From a virus, in IMG/VR virus record IMGVR_UViG_3300011115_000750, positions 1 to 42,122 of that record: a stretch of 42,122 nucleotides of DNA; one strand, written 5' to 3'. Positions 14,607-21,962 of the stretch are shown one piece after another (position 1 is the first letter of the stretch; each line of letters opens with the position of its first letter). A program made the translations under genes and the position numbers. The notes beneath the pieces are model-generated. The model did no database searches. It was not told the DNA's origin and saw only the letters and a program-made list of their open reading frames with translations.

Positions 14607-16297
14607 AAATAATCGTTGCACTCTTTGTAGCTGCCGGTGGTTTTCTCATACGTGAGCAATGTCTCGCCCACTTGACCAACCCATCGGTATCTACATTTCC
14701 ATACCGCTATCTGCGTGTCGTTCTTCAGACGATGCACAGTTAAGCCGCAGTCCGCTTTCGCCCACCATGCCATGCTCCCTGAGATCGCCATCCCATCAGG
14801 TCGAGGAAGGTCTGCTCCACTCCGCAGCATCTTTGCCGGGTGAGCCACAAACCACACATGCACCCCACTGTTCTTTGCAAACTGCTGCACCCGAGTCAGC
14901 ATGTTGCTGATTGCCTCAGTCTCTGAAGCGCCCCTTTCCATTTCGATGTAGTTGTATGGATCAATCACCAGTCCCCGTATACCCATCCGCGCTACAGAGA
15001 TACGCGCCCTTTCAATTATGCTATCGGCATTCGCAGGGTTACTAGACTCAGAGGTCAGGAACACAAAATGATCCTGCACCCACGCGTATGCCTGTTTAAA
15101 CTCGTCCTCGCTCATCCGGTCTTTGCCTTCAAAGAACCGCTTGTTTGAATAGAGTTCAATCAGTCGCGCTATATGAATCTCAGGGGCGTTCTCAAACGAA
15201 CACAGTGCAAATTTCCAGTCCTTATCCCGCGCCAGATTGACCATGATCTGATCGACGAAGTTCGACTTACCTGAAGAGGGATAACCGGTGACCACGGTGA
15301 GTTGTCCCGGCACCACGGTGTAAATCTGATCCACGGACTTATACCCGGTGCTTTCTCCCGTCCCTGTCCCCTTGTTCCATAGGTCGTTTAAACGGGCAGA
15401 GAAGTCCTTTGCAGAGCTAATCCCTTGGACTGGATACGGTTCGGCTTTGTCGATGGCATCGGTAACTGCGGCTCCACCGTCCCGCAGGAACAGTTCGTTG
15501 AAGTCCTTGCAGTCCGCCAGTTTGACCAGCTTGCACCTGTCTTTGCCGATCCTGCGTGATAGTTCCTCTGCTAGGGCATGTCCCGGCGAGTCGTTGTCCG
15601 TGGCGATGATGACCCAAGGGGCTTTGGTCAGCGTCTCAAATGCGTCCCAGACGAAGCTGAAGCGTTTGTCGTCGCTGGGTGACACCTTGCCCTCAACTAC
15701 CTTCAATGGAGCGCCCATAGGCACACTGAGAGCGTTTGGAACCCCTATTTCCATCAGCGTCAGACAGTCTATCTCCCCCTCGACGATCACAATGGGCTTG
15801 TCGGGGACAATGGAGTCCAGATTGAAGAAGCTGTGCGCTCCACCAGTCTCCTGCGTGAATTCTTTCTCACCGATGTTGCGATACTTTGCTGACACCAGTT
15901 GACCGCCCTTGTAGTACGGAAAACCGATGCACTCGGCGGTGCGGTTCGTCTTTGCAAACCACCTGTCGGCGGCGAAGAGTTTGGCGGTTACCGCTGTCTC
16001 TTTACTAATCCCACGACCAGACAAGAATTTTAAGTGCTGCTCCATTAGTTCATTCAGCACAACCTTCGACGAAGGCACTGCCGACACCACGGCTGACGCG
16101 GACATAGAGAACCCCTTTTCTGTTTTGTATGCGCCCTCGGCTCCACAGTGAAAACATGAGTAGAGCAGAAGATCGTTACTGCGTTTGACTGAAAGTTCTT
16201 TGCGGCTGGATTTCTTGCGGAGCGGACTGCACTCAGGACAGACCGTCCTGTATTCGCCGGTCTGAGGAACAGACGCGGCGATTGATTCTAGATTCAT
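14603..16297 (-). CDS. T7 gp4-like DNA primase-helicase
   Basis: The 564-aa protein is close in size to T7 gp4 (566 aa). Residues 20, 23, 48 and 51 are the cysteines of an N-terminal zinc finger (CPEC ... CFHC). A TOPRIM primase domain follows, with E173 (IVEGEID) and D234/D236 (ATDNDSPG). The RecA-like DnaB-family helicase starts near 310, with Walker A at 338-345 (GYPSSGKS). It unwinds the fork and lays down primers. The start has AGAGGCTC 3 nt upstream, the same extended ribosome site as several early genes. GTTTAAAC at 15094 and 15386 encode Phe-Lys-Gln and Arg-Leu-Asn. No DNA polymerase accompanies it in this window. Confidence 0.9.
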   Translation of the reverse strand: MNLESIAASVPQTGEYRTVCPECSPLRKKSSRKELSVKRSNDLLLYSCFHCGAEGAYKTEKGFSMSASAVVSAVPSSKVVLNELMEQHLKFLSGRGISKETAVTAKLFAADRWFAKTNRTAECIGFPYYKGGQLVSAKYRNIGEKEFTQETGGAHSFFNLDSIVPDKPIVIVEGEIDCLTLMEIGVPNALSVPMGAPLKVVEGKVSPSDDKRFSFVWDAFETLTKAPWVIIATDNDSPGHALAEELSRRIGKDRCKLVKLADCKDFNELFLRDGGAAVTDAIDKAEPYPVQGISSAKDFSARLNDLWNKGTGTGESTGYKSVDQIYTVVPGQLTVVTGYPSSGKSNFVDQIMVNLARDKDWKFALCSFENAPEIHIARLIELYSNKRFFEGKDRMSEDEFKQAYAWVQDHFVFLTSESSNPANADSIIERARISVARMGIRGLVIDPYNYIEMERGASETEAISNMLTRVQQFAKNSGVHVWFVAHPAKMLRSGADLPRPDGMAISGSMAWWAKADCGLTVHRLKNDTQIAVWKCRYRWVGQVGETLLTYEKTTGSYKECNDYF

Positions 16298-16312
16298 TTG
16301 AGCCTCTGTAAT

Positions 16313-16600
16313 CTATTTTTTTTGAGAGATATTCTTCTTGAGAGAGTGGTCGGAATTTCTGCTGAATGACCTGTTGGCGGATGCGGATTTCACGCGGAGA
16401 TTCCCGGTGGCGTTTGATCCGCCTTTGCTTAACGCGGTGACATGGTCAACATCGTTTCCATCACCCTTTTTCACTGCTCCTTTTTTGACCATCGCAGCCC
16501 GCGCTGTGTTTCGCTCTGCTCTGTTCTTTAATTGCTCAGGCTTGCCTTGGTAGTTTTCGTATTCCTTTTTATACGGTCTTTGTTTGTTCACGTATGGCAT
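16313..16600 (-). CDS. Small HNH-type endonuclease
   Basis: This 95-aa basic protein has a degenerate HNH signature: the DVDHV segment with H53, then SKGGSN and NLRV (N67), then SASANRSFSR. A basic first half could bind DNA. It sits 15 nt upstream of primase-helicase in the same direction. Small HNH proteins of this type occur in phage replication modules and may be packaging-linked or homing nucleases. The canonical third histidine is not obvious. An AAGGA ribosome site precedes the start, and three CTCCGGAG palindromes lie within 65 nt upstream. Confidence 0.65.
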   Translation of the reverse strand: MPYVNKQRPYKKEYENYQGKPEQLKNRAERNTARAAMVKKGAVKKGDGNDVDHVTALSKGGSNATGNLRVKSASANRSFSRNSDHSLKKNISQKK

Positions 16601-16617
16601 TGTCTGTCCTTAGTTAA

Positions 16618-16664
16618 CTCCGGAGGTTCAGTGTATCTCCGGAGGTATCTATCTTACTCCGGAG
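16618..16664. promoter_or_regulatory. Three CTCCGGAG palindromes spaced 19-20 bp
   Basis: Perfect eight-base palindromes start at 16618, 16637 and 16657. Spacings of 19 and 20 bp put them on nearly the same helical face, two turns apart. They lie 18-64 bp before the ATG of the HNH gene at 16600, and so in the regulatory region for that gene and probably primase-helicase. Cooperative operator binding is the simplest reading. The binding protein is unknown. Confidence 0.62.
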
Positions 16665-16810
16665 AAGGGCTTTATATAAGGTCTTATAATCATCACCTGA
16701 AAAACAAAGCAAGGAAACGAAGGCGAATCCCCCCCTCCCCCCTTACGTTTAAGAGAGAAGGCTGTCCCATGTTGCTTGCGCTCAAGACAGAAGGTCAAAA
16801 AAGGAAGGAA

Positions 16811-16851
16811 AGAAAAAGCTGGAAAGCCCGTCAGACGTTCTAGCTTTTTCT
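16811..16851 (-). terminator. Inverted repeat after the HNH-AP2 gene
   Basis: Perfect ten-base arms AGAAAAAGCT (16811-16820) and AGCTTTTTCT (16842-16851) enclose 21 bases. It begins 11 nt after the HNH-AP2 stop in the direction of that gene. The right-hand arm, read on the minus strand, ends in TTTTTCTTTC, which is terminator-like. The long loop makes it weaker than a classical terminator. Confidence 0.55.
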
Positions 16852-16862
16852 CTCGTCCTGTA

Positions 16863-17342
16863 CTATTCAAATCTAGCGAATTCCCCTTGCAACATTTTTG
16901 CTATTTCGCAATAGGCTGCATGTGCTTCTTCTGCTGTGCTGAAATACTTTGAACGGTATTTTTTTCCAAGGAAATAAACAGAACCCCTATATGGTTTTTG
17001 CATATTCCTATCCTTCCTTTTTTCTACCCCTTTGAAACCTATACTGTTGTTTTTGTTTTTTTTCCTATTTCTTGCGTTTTCATAACGAGTGCAAATACGA
17101 AGATTTGTGCGCTTGTTATTAAGTCCGTTCCCATCTATGTGATCCACTTCTCGCGGGTCGCCATGAGCCAATCCGCAAAGAAACCGATGCATAAGGATTT
17201 TTTTCCCAAAATGGCTTCTTGTAGTAGTTGTAGCGTATTTGATAGTCTGCCGCATCACCATCCATCTATAGACGGATACCAGTTCTGCATCAGCATCATC
17301 AATCTCAACCGACAGACCAGACTTCCCAAGTGCGATGAACAT
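16863..17342 (-). CDS. HNH endonuclease with AP2-type DNA-binding domain
   Basis: The 159-aa protein starts at 17342 (MFIALGKSG), where GAAGGG lies upstream. The frame is open further back to 17552, but the extra 70 residues are low-quality and cross an inverted repeat. Residues 1-45 form the usual opening of HNH_3 proteins. The HNH core is HRFLCG ... VDHIDGNGLNNKRTNLRI (about 70-105). Residues about 115-155 form an AP2-like domain ending AYCEIAKMLQGEFARF. This architecture is typical of free-standing phage homing endonucleases. It is flanked by non-coding DNA on both sides, consistent with a mobile insertion. Confidence 0.8.
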   Translation of the reverse strand: MFIALGKSGLSVEIDDADAELVSVYRWMVMRQTIKYATTTTRSHFGKKILMHRFLCGLAHGDPREVDHIDGNGLNNKRTNLRICTRYENARNRKKNKNNSIGFKGVEKRKDRNMQKPYRGSVYFLGKKYRSKYFSTAEEAHAAYCEIAKMLQGEFARFE

Positions 17343-17586
17343 AAAAAGAAACCCTTCGTTGGATGGGCTGCGGGTAGCAATCGGGAATGTTGAGAGAGTA
17401 AACAAACCGAACCACGACCCACCCAACGAAGGGCGCTCCCTGCTATTTTCGCTCGCTACAAGCGCCCCTGTCTTTTTCACAGGTGACAAAGTATAGACTG
17501 GGTTTAAAAATAAATGCAACCAAGTTTCCCAGATTTTCGCTTCTGTTGACACCCTGACAATTTTAAGCTAACTTCGTCCGGCGAAG
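17343..17586. other. Non-coding interval upstream of the HNH-AP2 gene
   Basis: The 244 bases contain a 16-base inverted repeat (17352-17367 against 17418-17433, one mismatch, 50-base loop) and an AT-rich middle. They also contain most of a 14-base-pair hairpin (17563-17595) that reaches into the nuclease gene. No supported gene is present. It may be the flank of an inserted homing-endonuclease cassette. Confidence 0.55.
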
Positions 17587-17595
17587 TTAGCTTAA
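17563..17595 (-). terminator. 14-bp perfect hairpin at the end of the PD-(D/E)XK gene
   Basis: Arms TTAAGCTAACTTCG (17563-17576) and CGAAGTTAGCTTAA (17582-17595) are perfectly complementary around loop TCCGG. The nuclease stop codon lies inside the right arm. Only a short A/T stretch follows on the minus strand, so it is a moderate intrinsic terminator, or alternatively a 3'-end stabiliser or a protein-binding site. Confidence 0.6.
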
Positions 17596-18084
17596 TTCCT
17601 GCCCGTTTAAACGCAGCACTCTGGCTTGCCTCATATCGAGGAAGGCATTAGTCCTGACTGCCAACCCCCCGTTTATCGTTGCCTGAGTCTCTGTTGTGGA
17701 CAACCTGACATCCACGACCAGCCTTCCGTCTGGCTCTGATATTTTTTGAGACAGCAGGATATCTTCGTCCACCAAGTACAGAAACCCGATGCAAGGCACA
17801 CCCAGCGAACTCGCAATAGTGATTGCGTTCTGCACCTTTGCCCATGTAACAAGCCACTCGCACTTGAATGTAGTGTTGAACTGTTCCAGCGTGAGTTTGT
17901 ATCGGCATTTTGTCTCGACGATTGCTTTCATTTCCCCATATTTGACTAGCACTGCATCAACCGTTGCGGGAGAATTTTTAGGAGTTTCGATGTATCGAAG
18001 TTTGAATTTCTCTTCAACCCACCTAGCCATTCGCCTCTCATGCGCCAAAGATTTCTGCCCCAGCGGGGAATTGATATCCATCAT
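17587..18084 (-). CDS. PD-(D/E)XK superfamily nuclease
   Basis: This 165-aa protein has the restriction-endonuclease-like core at residues 41-61: D43 (TVDAVL), then E57-T-K59 (IVETKCR). The region around it reads as beta-strand, strand, helix. A likely role is DNA processing in recombination or replication, given the neighbours RusA and primase-helicase. The start overlaps the stop of the small zinc gene (ATGA) and a second ATG follows directly. The last coding codons contain GTTTAAAC at 17605 (Arg-Leu-Asn). Confidence 0.68.
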   Translation of the reverse strand: MMDINSPLGQKSLAHERRMARWVEEKFKLRYIETPKNSPATVDAVLVKYGEMKAIVETKCRYKLTLEQFNTTFKCEWLVTWAKVQNAITIASSLGVPCIGFLYLVDEDILLSQKISEPDGRLVVDVRLSTTETQATINGGLAVRTNAFLDMRQARVLRLNGQELS

Positions 18085-18305
18085 TTACCCCTTTTCATAG
18101 CCAACATCTCATTGCGAAGCAAGTGATACGCAGCCTCGCCCCGCTTAAGTTTGATCTTCTCCAGATACTCCGCCTTGCCGCGCAGCGACATCGCAAGTCG
18201 AGCCTCACATTCCAACCGCCAAGCCTCGCATTCGTTGCAGACCACCCTGCCATCTCGCAGCGTGACCGGCTTCTCAGTGACCAGCAGACATCCTAGACAA
18301 TCCAT
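18081..18305 (-). CDS. Small zinc-ribbon-like protein, 74 aa
   Basis: This 74-residue protein starts MDCLGCLL and has a second CxxC (CNEC, about 23-26), so four cysteines could hold one zinc ion. The remainder is a basic, charged helix. It is translationally coupled to the PD-(D/E)XK gene through an ATGA overlap. AGGGGG lies a few bases before the ATG. Function unknown; binding nucleic acid or the adjacent nuclease is plausible. Confidence 0.68.
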   Translation of the reverse strand: MDCLGCLLVTEKPVTLRDGRVVCNECEAWRLECEARLAMSLRGKAEYLEKIKLKRGEAAYHLLRNEMLAMKRGK

Positions 18306-18430
18306 ATACCCCCCCTGTAAAATCCCGACATGCGGGATGAAATGAGCCTCTACCCGTTGGCTGTGACCCGGTGTCCAGCCTCAAGCGCCCTCCAGCCCCC
18401 TCGCTGCGAGGGCGTTTGTCTTTGTGGGGC
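18306..18430. other. Short non-coding gap with hairpins after rusA
   Basis: The 125 bases contain ATCCCG-N5-CGGGAT and CCCTCGC-T-GCGAGGG inverted repeats. The second is followed on the plus strand by a T-rich stretch. No gene is seen. It may end the rusA message or antisense transcription. Confidence 0.45.
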
Positions 18431-18880
18431 TTACCCCCATCTAGCCATTGGAACGCTGTACGCCCCATCCTGACGAGCCACAGCCCTATGTTCTACCAGT
18501 ATCTCCGTGCGGGGATTCTCTTTGTCCACCCCGCCCCAGTAAATGTGCTTCTCTTTAACCTGCCTGTCGTTTAAATAAGCGTGTCCTTGCAGAAGGTCGA
18601 GGATCAAGGATTCATCCAGATCAGGTCGGCGGCTGGCATACCAGATGGTCATCGTCACAGAGACATCCCCTTCCAGTAGCTCACCTGATGAGTCACCCAC
18701 TTGCTGTTTAAACATATCAACGTAGTTCAATGCCTTCGCAGATTTAATCATCCGAGACATCCCACCATAGCGGACGATGCGCCGGGAGTTCGCTTTCGAC
18801 GCTGGCTCTCCAAATATTTTAAATATTTTGAATGAAAGTGCTTGCATTGGCTTAATGATAGCAGTAGTATTTCTTTTCAT
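18431..18880 (-). CDS. rusA: RusA-type Holliday junction resolvase
   Basis: The product is 149 aa from ATG at 18880, chosen because AGGAG lies 9 nt upstream. The frame extends back to 18907 without better support. RusA features are visible: an opening strand with GEPASKANSRR, then RRPDLDESLILDLLQG and NDRQV, which carry the three conserved aspartates of the active site. It cleaves four-way junctions during recombination and before packaging. It is divergent from the exonuclease gene with only 16 bp between start codons. GTTTAAAC at 18706 encodes Phe-Lys-Gln. Confidence 0.85.
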   Translation of the reverse strand: MKRNTTAIIKPMQALSFKIFKIFGEPASKANSRRIVRYGGMSRMIKSAKALNYVDMFKQQVGDSSGELLEGDVSVTMTIWYASRRPDLDESLILDLLQGHAYLNDRQVKEKHIYWGGVDKENPRTEILVEHRAVARQDGAYSVPMARWG

Positions 18881-18884
18881 CAAC

Positions 18885-18893
18885 GGAGGCTCC
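18885..18893. promoter_or_regulatory. GGAGGCTCC used as ribosome site in both directions
   Basis: On the plus strand GGAGG (18885-18889) lies 7 nt before the ATG at 18897. On the minus strand AGGAG (18894-18890) lies 9 nt before the ATG at 18880. One near-palindrome therefore provides Shine-Dalgarno sequences for rusA and for the exonuclease. The promoters of both genes must lie further out, inside the opposing coding regions. Confidence 0.6.
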
Positions 18894-18896
18894 TGA

Positions 18897-19775
18897 ATGA
18901 AGATCACTAATAATCACAATGTTCCCGCAACACTGGTAGCGCTGGCATCGACAGACTACTACAGTAAAGGCAAGGCTGACTACTCAGTCACGGAATTAAT
19001 CAGTCCGCCGCGAGTCCAGCGGCTGCGACGCAAGCACCACGAAGAGATGGAGCAGGACGTATCAGGGATGCTCTGGCAGTTACTCGGCACAGCCTTGCAT
19101 GTAGTGGCAGAGCGCGGTCGGGCAGAGGGTTACACCACCGAAGAGCGGCTCCATACCACCATCAACGGGGTGTCGCTGTCTGGCGCGATTGATCTACAGC
19201 AGGACGTAGGTCATGGGCTGATCCTCGGTGACTACAAGTTCACCAGCGCGTGGGCTGTGCGACAGGAGAAGCCTGAGTGGGAGCAACAGTTGAATATGTA
19301 TGCATGGCTGGTCAGGCGTGAGAAGAAGCGCGAGATAGCCGGTCTACAGATCGTGGCATTGATTCGGGATTGGAACCGCCGCGAGGCAATGGCAAAGCCA
19401 GACTACCCGCAAGCACCAATCCACATGGTGAACCTGCCTATATGGACGCAGGAGCGGACAGAGGAATACATCCTGTCGCGCATTGCTAGTCACGATGATG
19501 GCAAGGTGGCGATTGACATGGAGGAAGACCTGCCGCTATGCACTGACGATGACCGCTGGATACGCAGCACGACGTATGCGGTAAAGAAAGCTGGGAGGAA
19601 GACAGCTATCAAGCTGTATGACGATGAAGCAGAAGCCGCCGCCAGAGCGGTAATCGAGAAGGGGTTTGTAGAGGTAAGAGTTGGAGAGGCAATACGTTGC
19701 ACGGGTAATTTCTGCGGAGTATCGCAGTGGTGTAGTCAATATCAAAACTCAATCAAGGAGCAGGGCGATGAGTAA
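18897..19775 (+). CDS. RecB/Cas4-like PD-(D/E)XK exonuclease
   Basis: This 292-aa protein has a RecB-family nuclease core: H68 (TALHVV), D99 (GAIDL) and the D112-Y-K114 motif (GDYKF), followed by a Q-rich helix (EQQLNMYAW) typical of motif IV. Three C-terminal cysteines (268, 273, 279) recall the iron-sulphur cluster of Cas4/AddB, but no matching N-terminal cysteine is seen. With the ERF annealing protein and the SSB-like protein that follow, it forms a phage recombination set in which the exonuclease resects ends. Its stop overlaps the ERF start by 8 nt. Confidence 0.8.
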   Translation: MKITNNHNVPATLVALASTDYYSKGKADYSVTELISPPRVQRLRRKHHEEMEQDVSGMLWQLLGTALHVVAERGRAEGYTTEERLHTTINGVSLSGAIDLQQDVGHGLILGDYKFTSAWAVRQEKPEWEQQLNMYAWLVRREKKREIAGLQIVALIRDWNRREAMAKPDYPQAPIHMVNLPIWTQERTEEYILSRIASHDDGKVAIDMEEDLPLCTDDDRWIRSTTYAVKKAGRKTAIKLYDDEAEAAARAVIEKGFVEVRVGEAIRCTGNFCGVSQWCSQYQNSIKEQGDE

Positions 19776-20418
19776 TGTATTTAAGAAGTTGCAGGATGCG
19801 CGGGTAAGGCTGCAAAAGACGGAGTTGAGCAAGAGCGGGCGGAACAAGTTCGCTGGCTACGAGTATTTTGAGTTGGGAGATTTTATCCCAGCGGTGCAGC
19901 AGATTTGTAACGACGTTGGTTTGTGCGGGGTTATCAGCTACACAACAAGTATTGCATCGTTGACGCTGCACGACACAGATGGAGAAGGGTTCGTTGTATT
20001 CGACAGCCCCATGTCCACGGCGGCGTTGAAGGGTTGCCACGAAGTGCAGAACCTCGGCGCGGTGCAGTCATACCTACGGCGCTATCTGTGGATGACTGCG
20101 TTTGAGATCGTCGAGCATGACGGGTTGGATGCGCCTACAGGGGGCGAAGCGCCTGTGCAGAAAAAGGTTGAAGTGAAAGCTACGCCGAAGGTCGAGGTTA
20201 AGGCTACGCCGAAGGCAGATGTAGCGTTTGACGCTGAAACATTCAAGGCGGTGATGCTTGATTGGGGTAAAGAGGCTACATCCACTGGCGGGCTGTCTAG
20301 TTTGTGGAAAGAGAATCTCCAGCAGCTTGGATTGCTGGAGAAGCAAGACGCAGCAGGGTTTGAAGAGTTGAAAGAGAAGTTTCGTGAAATTAAAAACAAA
20401 CTGAAAGAGGTGAAGTAA
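19768..20418 (+). CDS. erf: ERF-family single-strand annealing protein
   Basis: The protein has 216 residues from ATG at 19768, with AAGGAG 7 nt upstream. The N-terminal 150 residues match the ERF pattern: an initial helix, GYEYFELGDFIPAV, then the segment ending VQSYLRRYLWMTAFEI. A Lys/Val/Pro-rich linker with an imperfect duplication (VKATPK repeated) leads to a small helical C-terminal domain. ERF proteins anneal complementary single strands and support circularisation or recombination. The stop and the next start share TAATG. Confidence 0.85.
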   Translation: MSNVFKKLQDARVRLQKTELSKSGRNKFAGYEYFELGDFIPAVQQICNDVGLCGVISYTTSIASLTLHDTDGEGFVVFDSPMSTAALKGCHEVQNLGAVQSYLRRYLWMTAFEIVEHDGLDAPTGGEAPVQKKVEVKATPKVEVKATPKADVAFDAETFKAVMLDWGKEATSTGGLSSLWKENLQQLGLLEKQDAAGFEELKEKFREIKNKLKEVK

Positions 20419-20696
20419 TGGCTGAGAATACCCCGTATGTGAACAAACCTAACTTTGGATCACTGTTCGCAACCAAGGTGAAGAACACCCCCAAGTCGCC
20501 GGATTATTTTGGTGACATTGTGATTGATTTGAAGACCGTGAAAGCGGTTGATGGGCTGGTCACGATCAAGTTGAGCGGGTGGAAGAAAGAAGCACCTAGT
20601 GGTAGCCGGTATTTGTCGTTGTCGGTAAACACGTTTGAAAAAGATGGAGCGAAGAAAGCTCCCGCCGCTGACGATGATGAAGACCTTCCGTTCTGA
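20418..20696 (+). CDS. SSB-like single-stranded DNA-binding protein
   Basis: This 92-aa protein has a compact beta-rich body and the acidic tip DDDEDLPF at the C-terminus, the hallmark through which SSB proteins recruit partners. It is much shorter than bacterial SSB (about 178 aa) and lacks the long linker. Its position after ERF and exonuclease fits protection of single strands during recombination and replication. Confidence 0.7.
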   Translation: MAENTPYVNKPNFGSLFATKVKNTPKSPDYFGDIVIDLKTVKAVDGLVTIKLSGWKKEAPSGSRYLSLSVNTFEKDGAKKAPAADDDEDLPF

Positions 20697-21106
20697 TGGA
20701 AACTCTTCAATTTGAGGCGGTGAAGGTGGCGTTGAAGCAGGACGCCACCGGCTACGTGCTGACGTTGAAGGTGCATCCCGATGAAATCCCAGACGAGTTG
20801 ATGCGGGATTTTGTCGGGACTCGCTACGTTATTGTTGCTGCCCGTTTAAACGACGATGAGACGCCTGTTTCTGTCAATAATCGGGTTACAAGGGCAGGGA
20901 TGCTTTGTCGGGATTCTCGGTTCCATAAATGGCTGGACAGTAAAGACTTTGAAGCAATGCATACTGAGCAATCTGCGACAAATTGGCTCCATGATCGATG
21001 TGGGATTGATTCTCGCACTGAGTTGAATGGCAACAAGATCGCTCAGATTAAGTTTGACAAGATTGTTAAAGAGTTTGAAGGGAGTAAATATTATGAGTCG
21101 TTTTAA
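20696..21106 (+). CDS. Unknown recombination-module protein, 136 aa
   Basis: This 136-residue, mixed alpha/beta protein begins METLQFEAVKVAL and carries the segment GTRYVIVAARLN, whose RLN is encoded by GTTTAAAC at 20844. It overlaps the SSB-like gene by one base. Proteins of this general look accompany phage SSB genes, but I cannot name the family. A DNA-recombination accessory role is inferred from context. Confidence 0.68.
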   Translation: METLQFEAVKVALKQDATGYVLTLKVHPDEIPDELMRDFVGTRYVIVAARLNDDETPVSVNNRVTRAGMLCRDSRFHKWLDSKDFEAMHTEQSATNWLHDRCGIDSRTELNGNKIAQIKFDKIVKEFEGSKYYESF

Positions 21107-21386
21107 AACAGTGTATCCGCAGATGTTCTATCTGCCGCTGGGAGAGCGGGCTAACGTCCGCGTGTTTGCGAAAAAGAATCTGATGCCGGTATCGCAACTG
21201 GTGCGTGAGGCTTGCAAGATGCGTATGGCGGGAGAAGGGAATTATCAAAAAGGATATGACGATGCTCTGGACGAAGTGATGAAGAAAATCAAAGGGTCGA
21301 TGGCTGGACAGATGAAATTCCCCAGCGGCGTATCTTTTTCTGACATGCTTTGCGATGAAATTATCACTATGAAAAGAGGGAACTAA
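21093..21386 (+). CDS. Small protein with ribbon-helix-helix-like segment, 97 aa
   Basis: ATG at 21093 is preferred over an upstream in-frame start at 21027 because AGGGAG precedes it and the upstream part lies inside the previous gene. Residues about 17-45 (ANVRVFAKKNLMPVSQLVREAC) have the strand-helix-helix look of a ribbon-helix-helix DNA-binding domain. The C-terminal half is helical. A transcriptional regulator of this early block is possible. Confidence 0.58.
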   Translation: MSRFKTVYPQMFYLPLGERANVRVFAKKNLMPVSQLVREACKMRMAGEGNYQKGYDDALDEVMKKIKGSMAGQMKFPSGVSFSDMLCDEIITMKRGN

Positions 21387-21387
21387 A

Positions 21388-21672
21388 ATGATTGAATTTA
21401 CCAAACGCGGCCCACTACCCACTGCAAGTGCGCGAGTTTATACATTGCTTGGGATTACTTATCTGCCGCACTACTCTAAGCCATGTTACGTTGGCCCCGG
21501 CTATGGCTTTGTTCGTGATCGGAAGTATACCGAAGCACAGATGTATCACGCGACGAAAGAGTTTTCGATAGATGAGTTGTTGTTGGCGGGGGCCGTTCCT
21601 GAACAAAAGGTTCTCTGGCTTGGCGAGGATAATTCTGCATCCTTGCGCGTGTGCTTAGAGACTAACGAATAG
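21388..21672 (+). CDS. Unknown small protein, 94 aa
   Basis: The product has 94 residues with aromatic and Gly-rich stretches (CYVGPGYGF) and no recognisable domain. It is the second of a long run of short rightward genes. The ATG follows the previous stop almost directly. Confidence 0.62.
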   Translation: MIEFTKRGPLPTASARVYTLLGITYLPHYSKPCYVGPGYGFVRDRKYTEAQMYHATKEFSIDELLLAGAVPEQKVLWLGEDNSASLRVCLETNE

Positions 21673-21680
21673 GAGGATGT

Positions 21681-21962
21681 ATGGGACTCATGGAGCGGAA
21701 GAGGGAAGAGGCGGAGCGCGTGATGAAGCTAGATTACAAATGCGCCACTTATAAACAATACAGAGAATGGCGTGAGTCAGCGCGCAACATCCCCCCATCA
21801 TACTCTGCATGGTTTTGCACAGACTGCACCCCTGCTTATCAAAAAGAAATGATAGCGCAAGGGAAGTGTGTAAGACCTGAGATCAGGTTTAAGTTAGACG
21901 AAGACGGGGGACACGCGGGATACGTTCCGTTTCTTACAAACGCTAGGAGTTTATCTACATGA
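21681..21962 (+). CDS. Unknown small protein with CTDC motif, 93 aa
   Basis: This 93-residue protein has an N-terminal charged helix, a central FCTDCTPAYQ segment and a later Cys that could form a metal site. Its stop overlaps the next ATG (ATGA). AGGAGG lies 6 nt before the start. Similar short phage proteins exist, but the function is unknown to me. Confidence 0.65.
   Translation: MGLMERKREEAERVMKLDYKCATYKQYREWRESARNIPPSYSAWFCTDCTPAYQKEMIAQGKCVRPEIRFKLDEDGGHAGYVPFLTNARSLST

Larger units (their letters stand above)
16601..16862. other. Non-coding interval between two HNH genes
   Basis: The 262 bases hold three CTCCGGAG palindromes near the left end, a purine-rich middle with C-runs, and a terminator-like inverted repeat at 16811-16851 near the right end. 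No credible gene is present. It serves as the upstream region of the small HNH gene and the downstream region of the HNH-AP2 gene. Confidence 0.65.

Noticed and set aside
17343-17552. Upstream extension of the HNH-AP2 protein by 70 residues
   Set aside because: The extra part is not HNH-like, crosses an inverted repeat, and the internal ATG at 17342 matches the usual start of the family.
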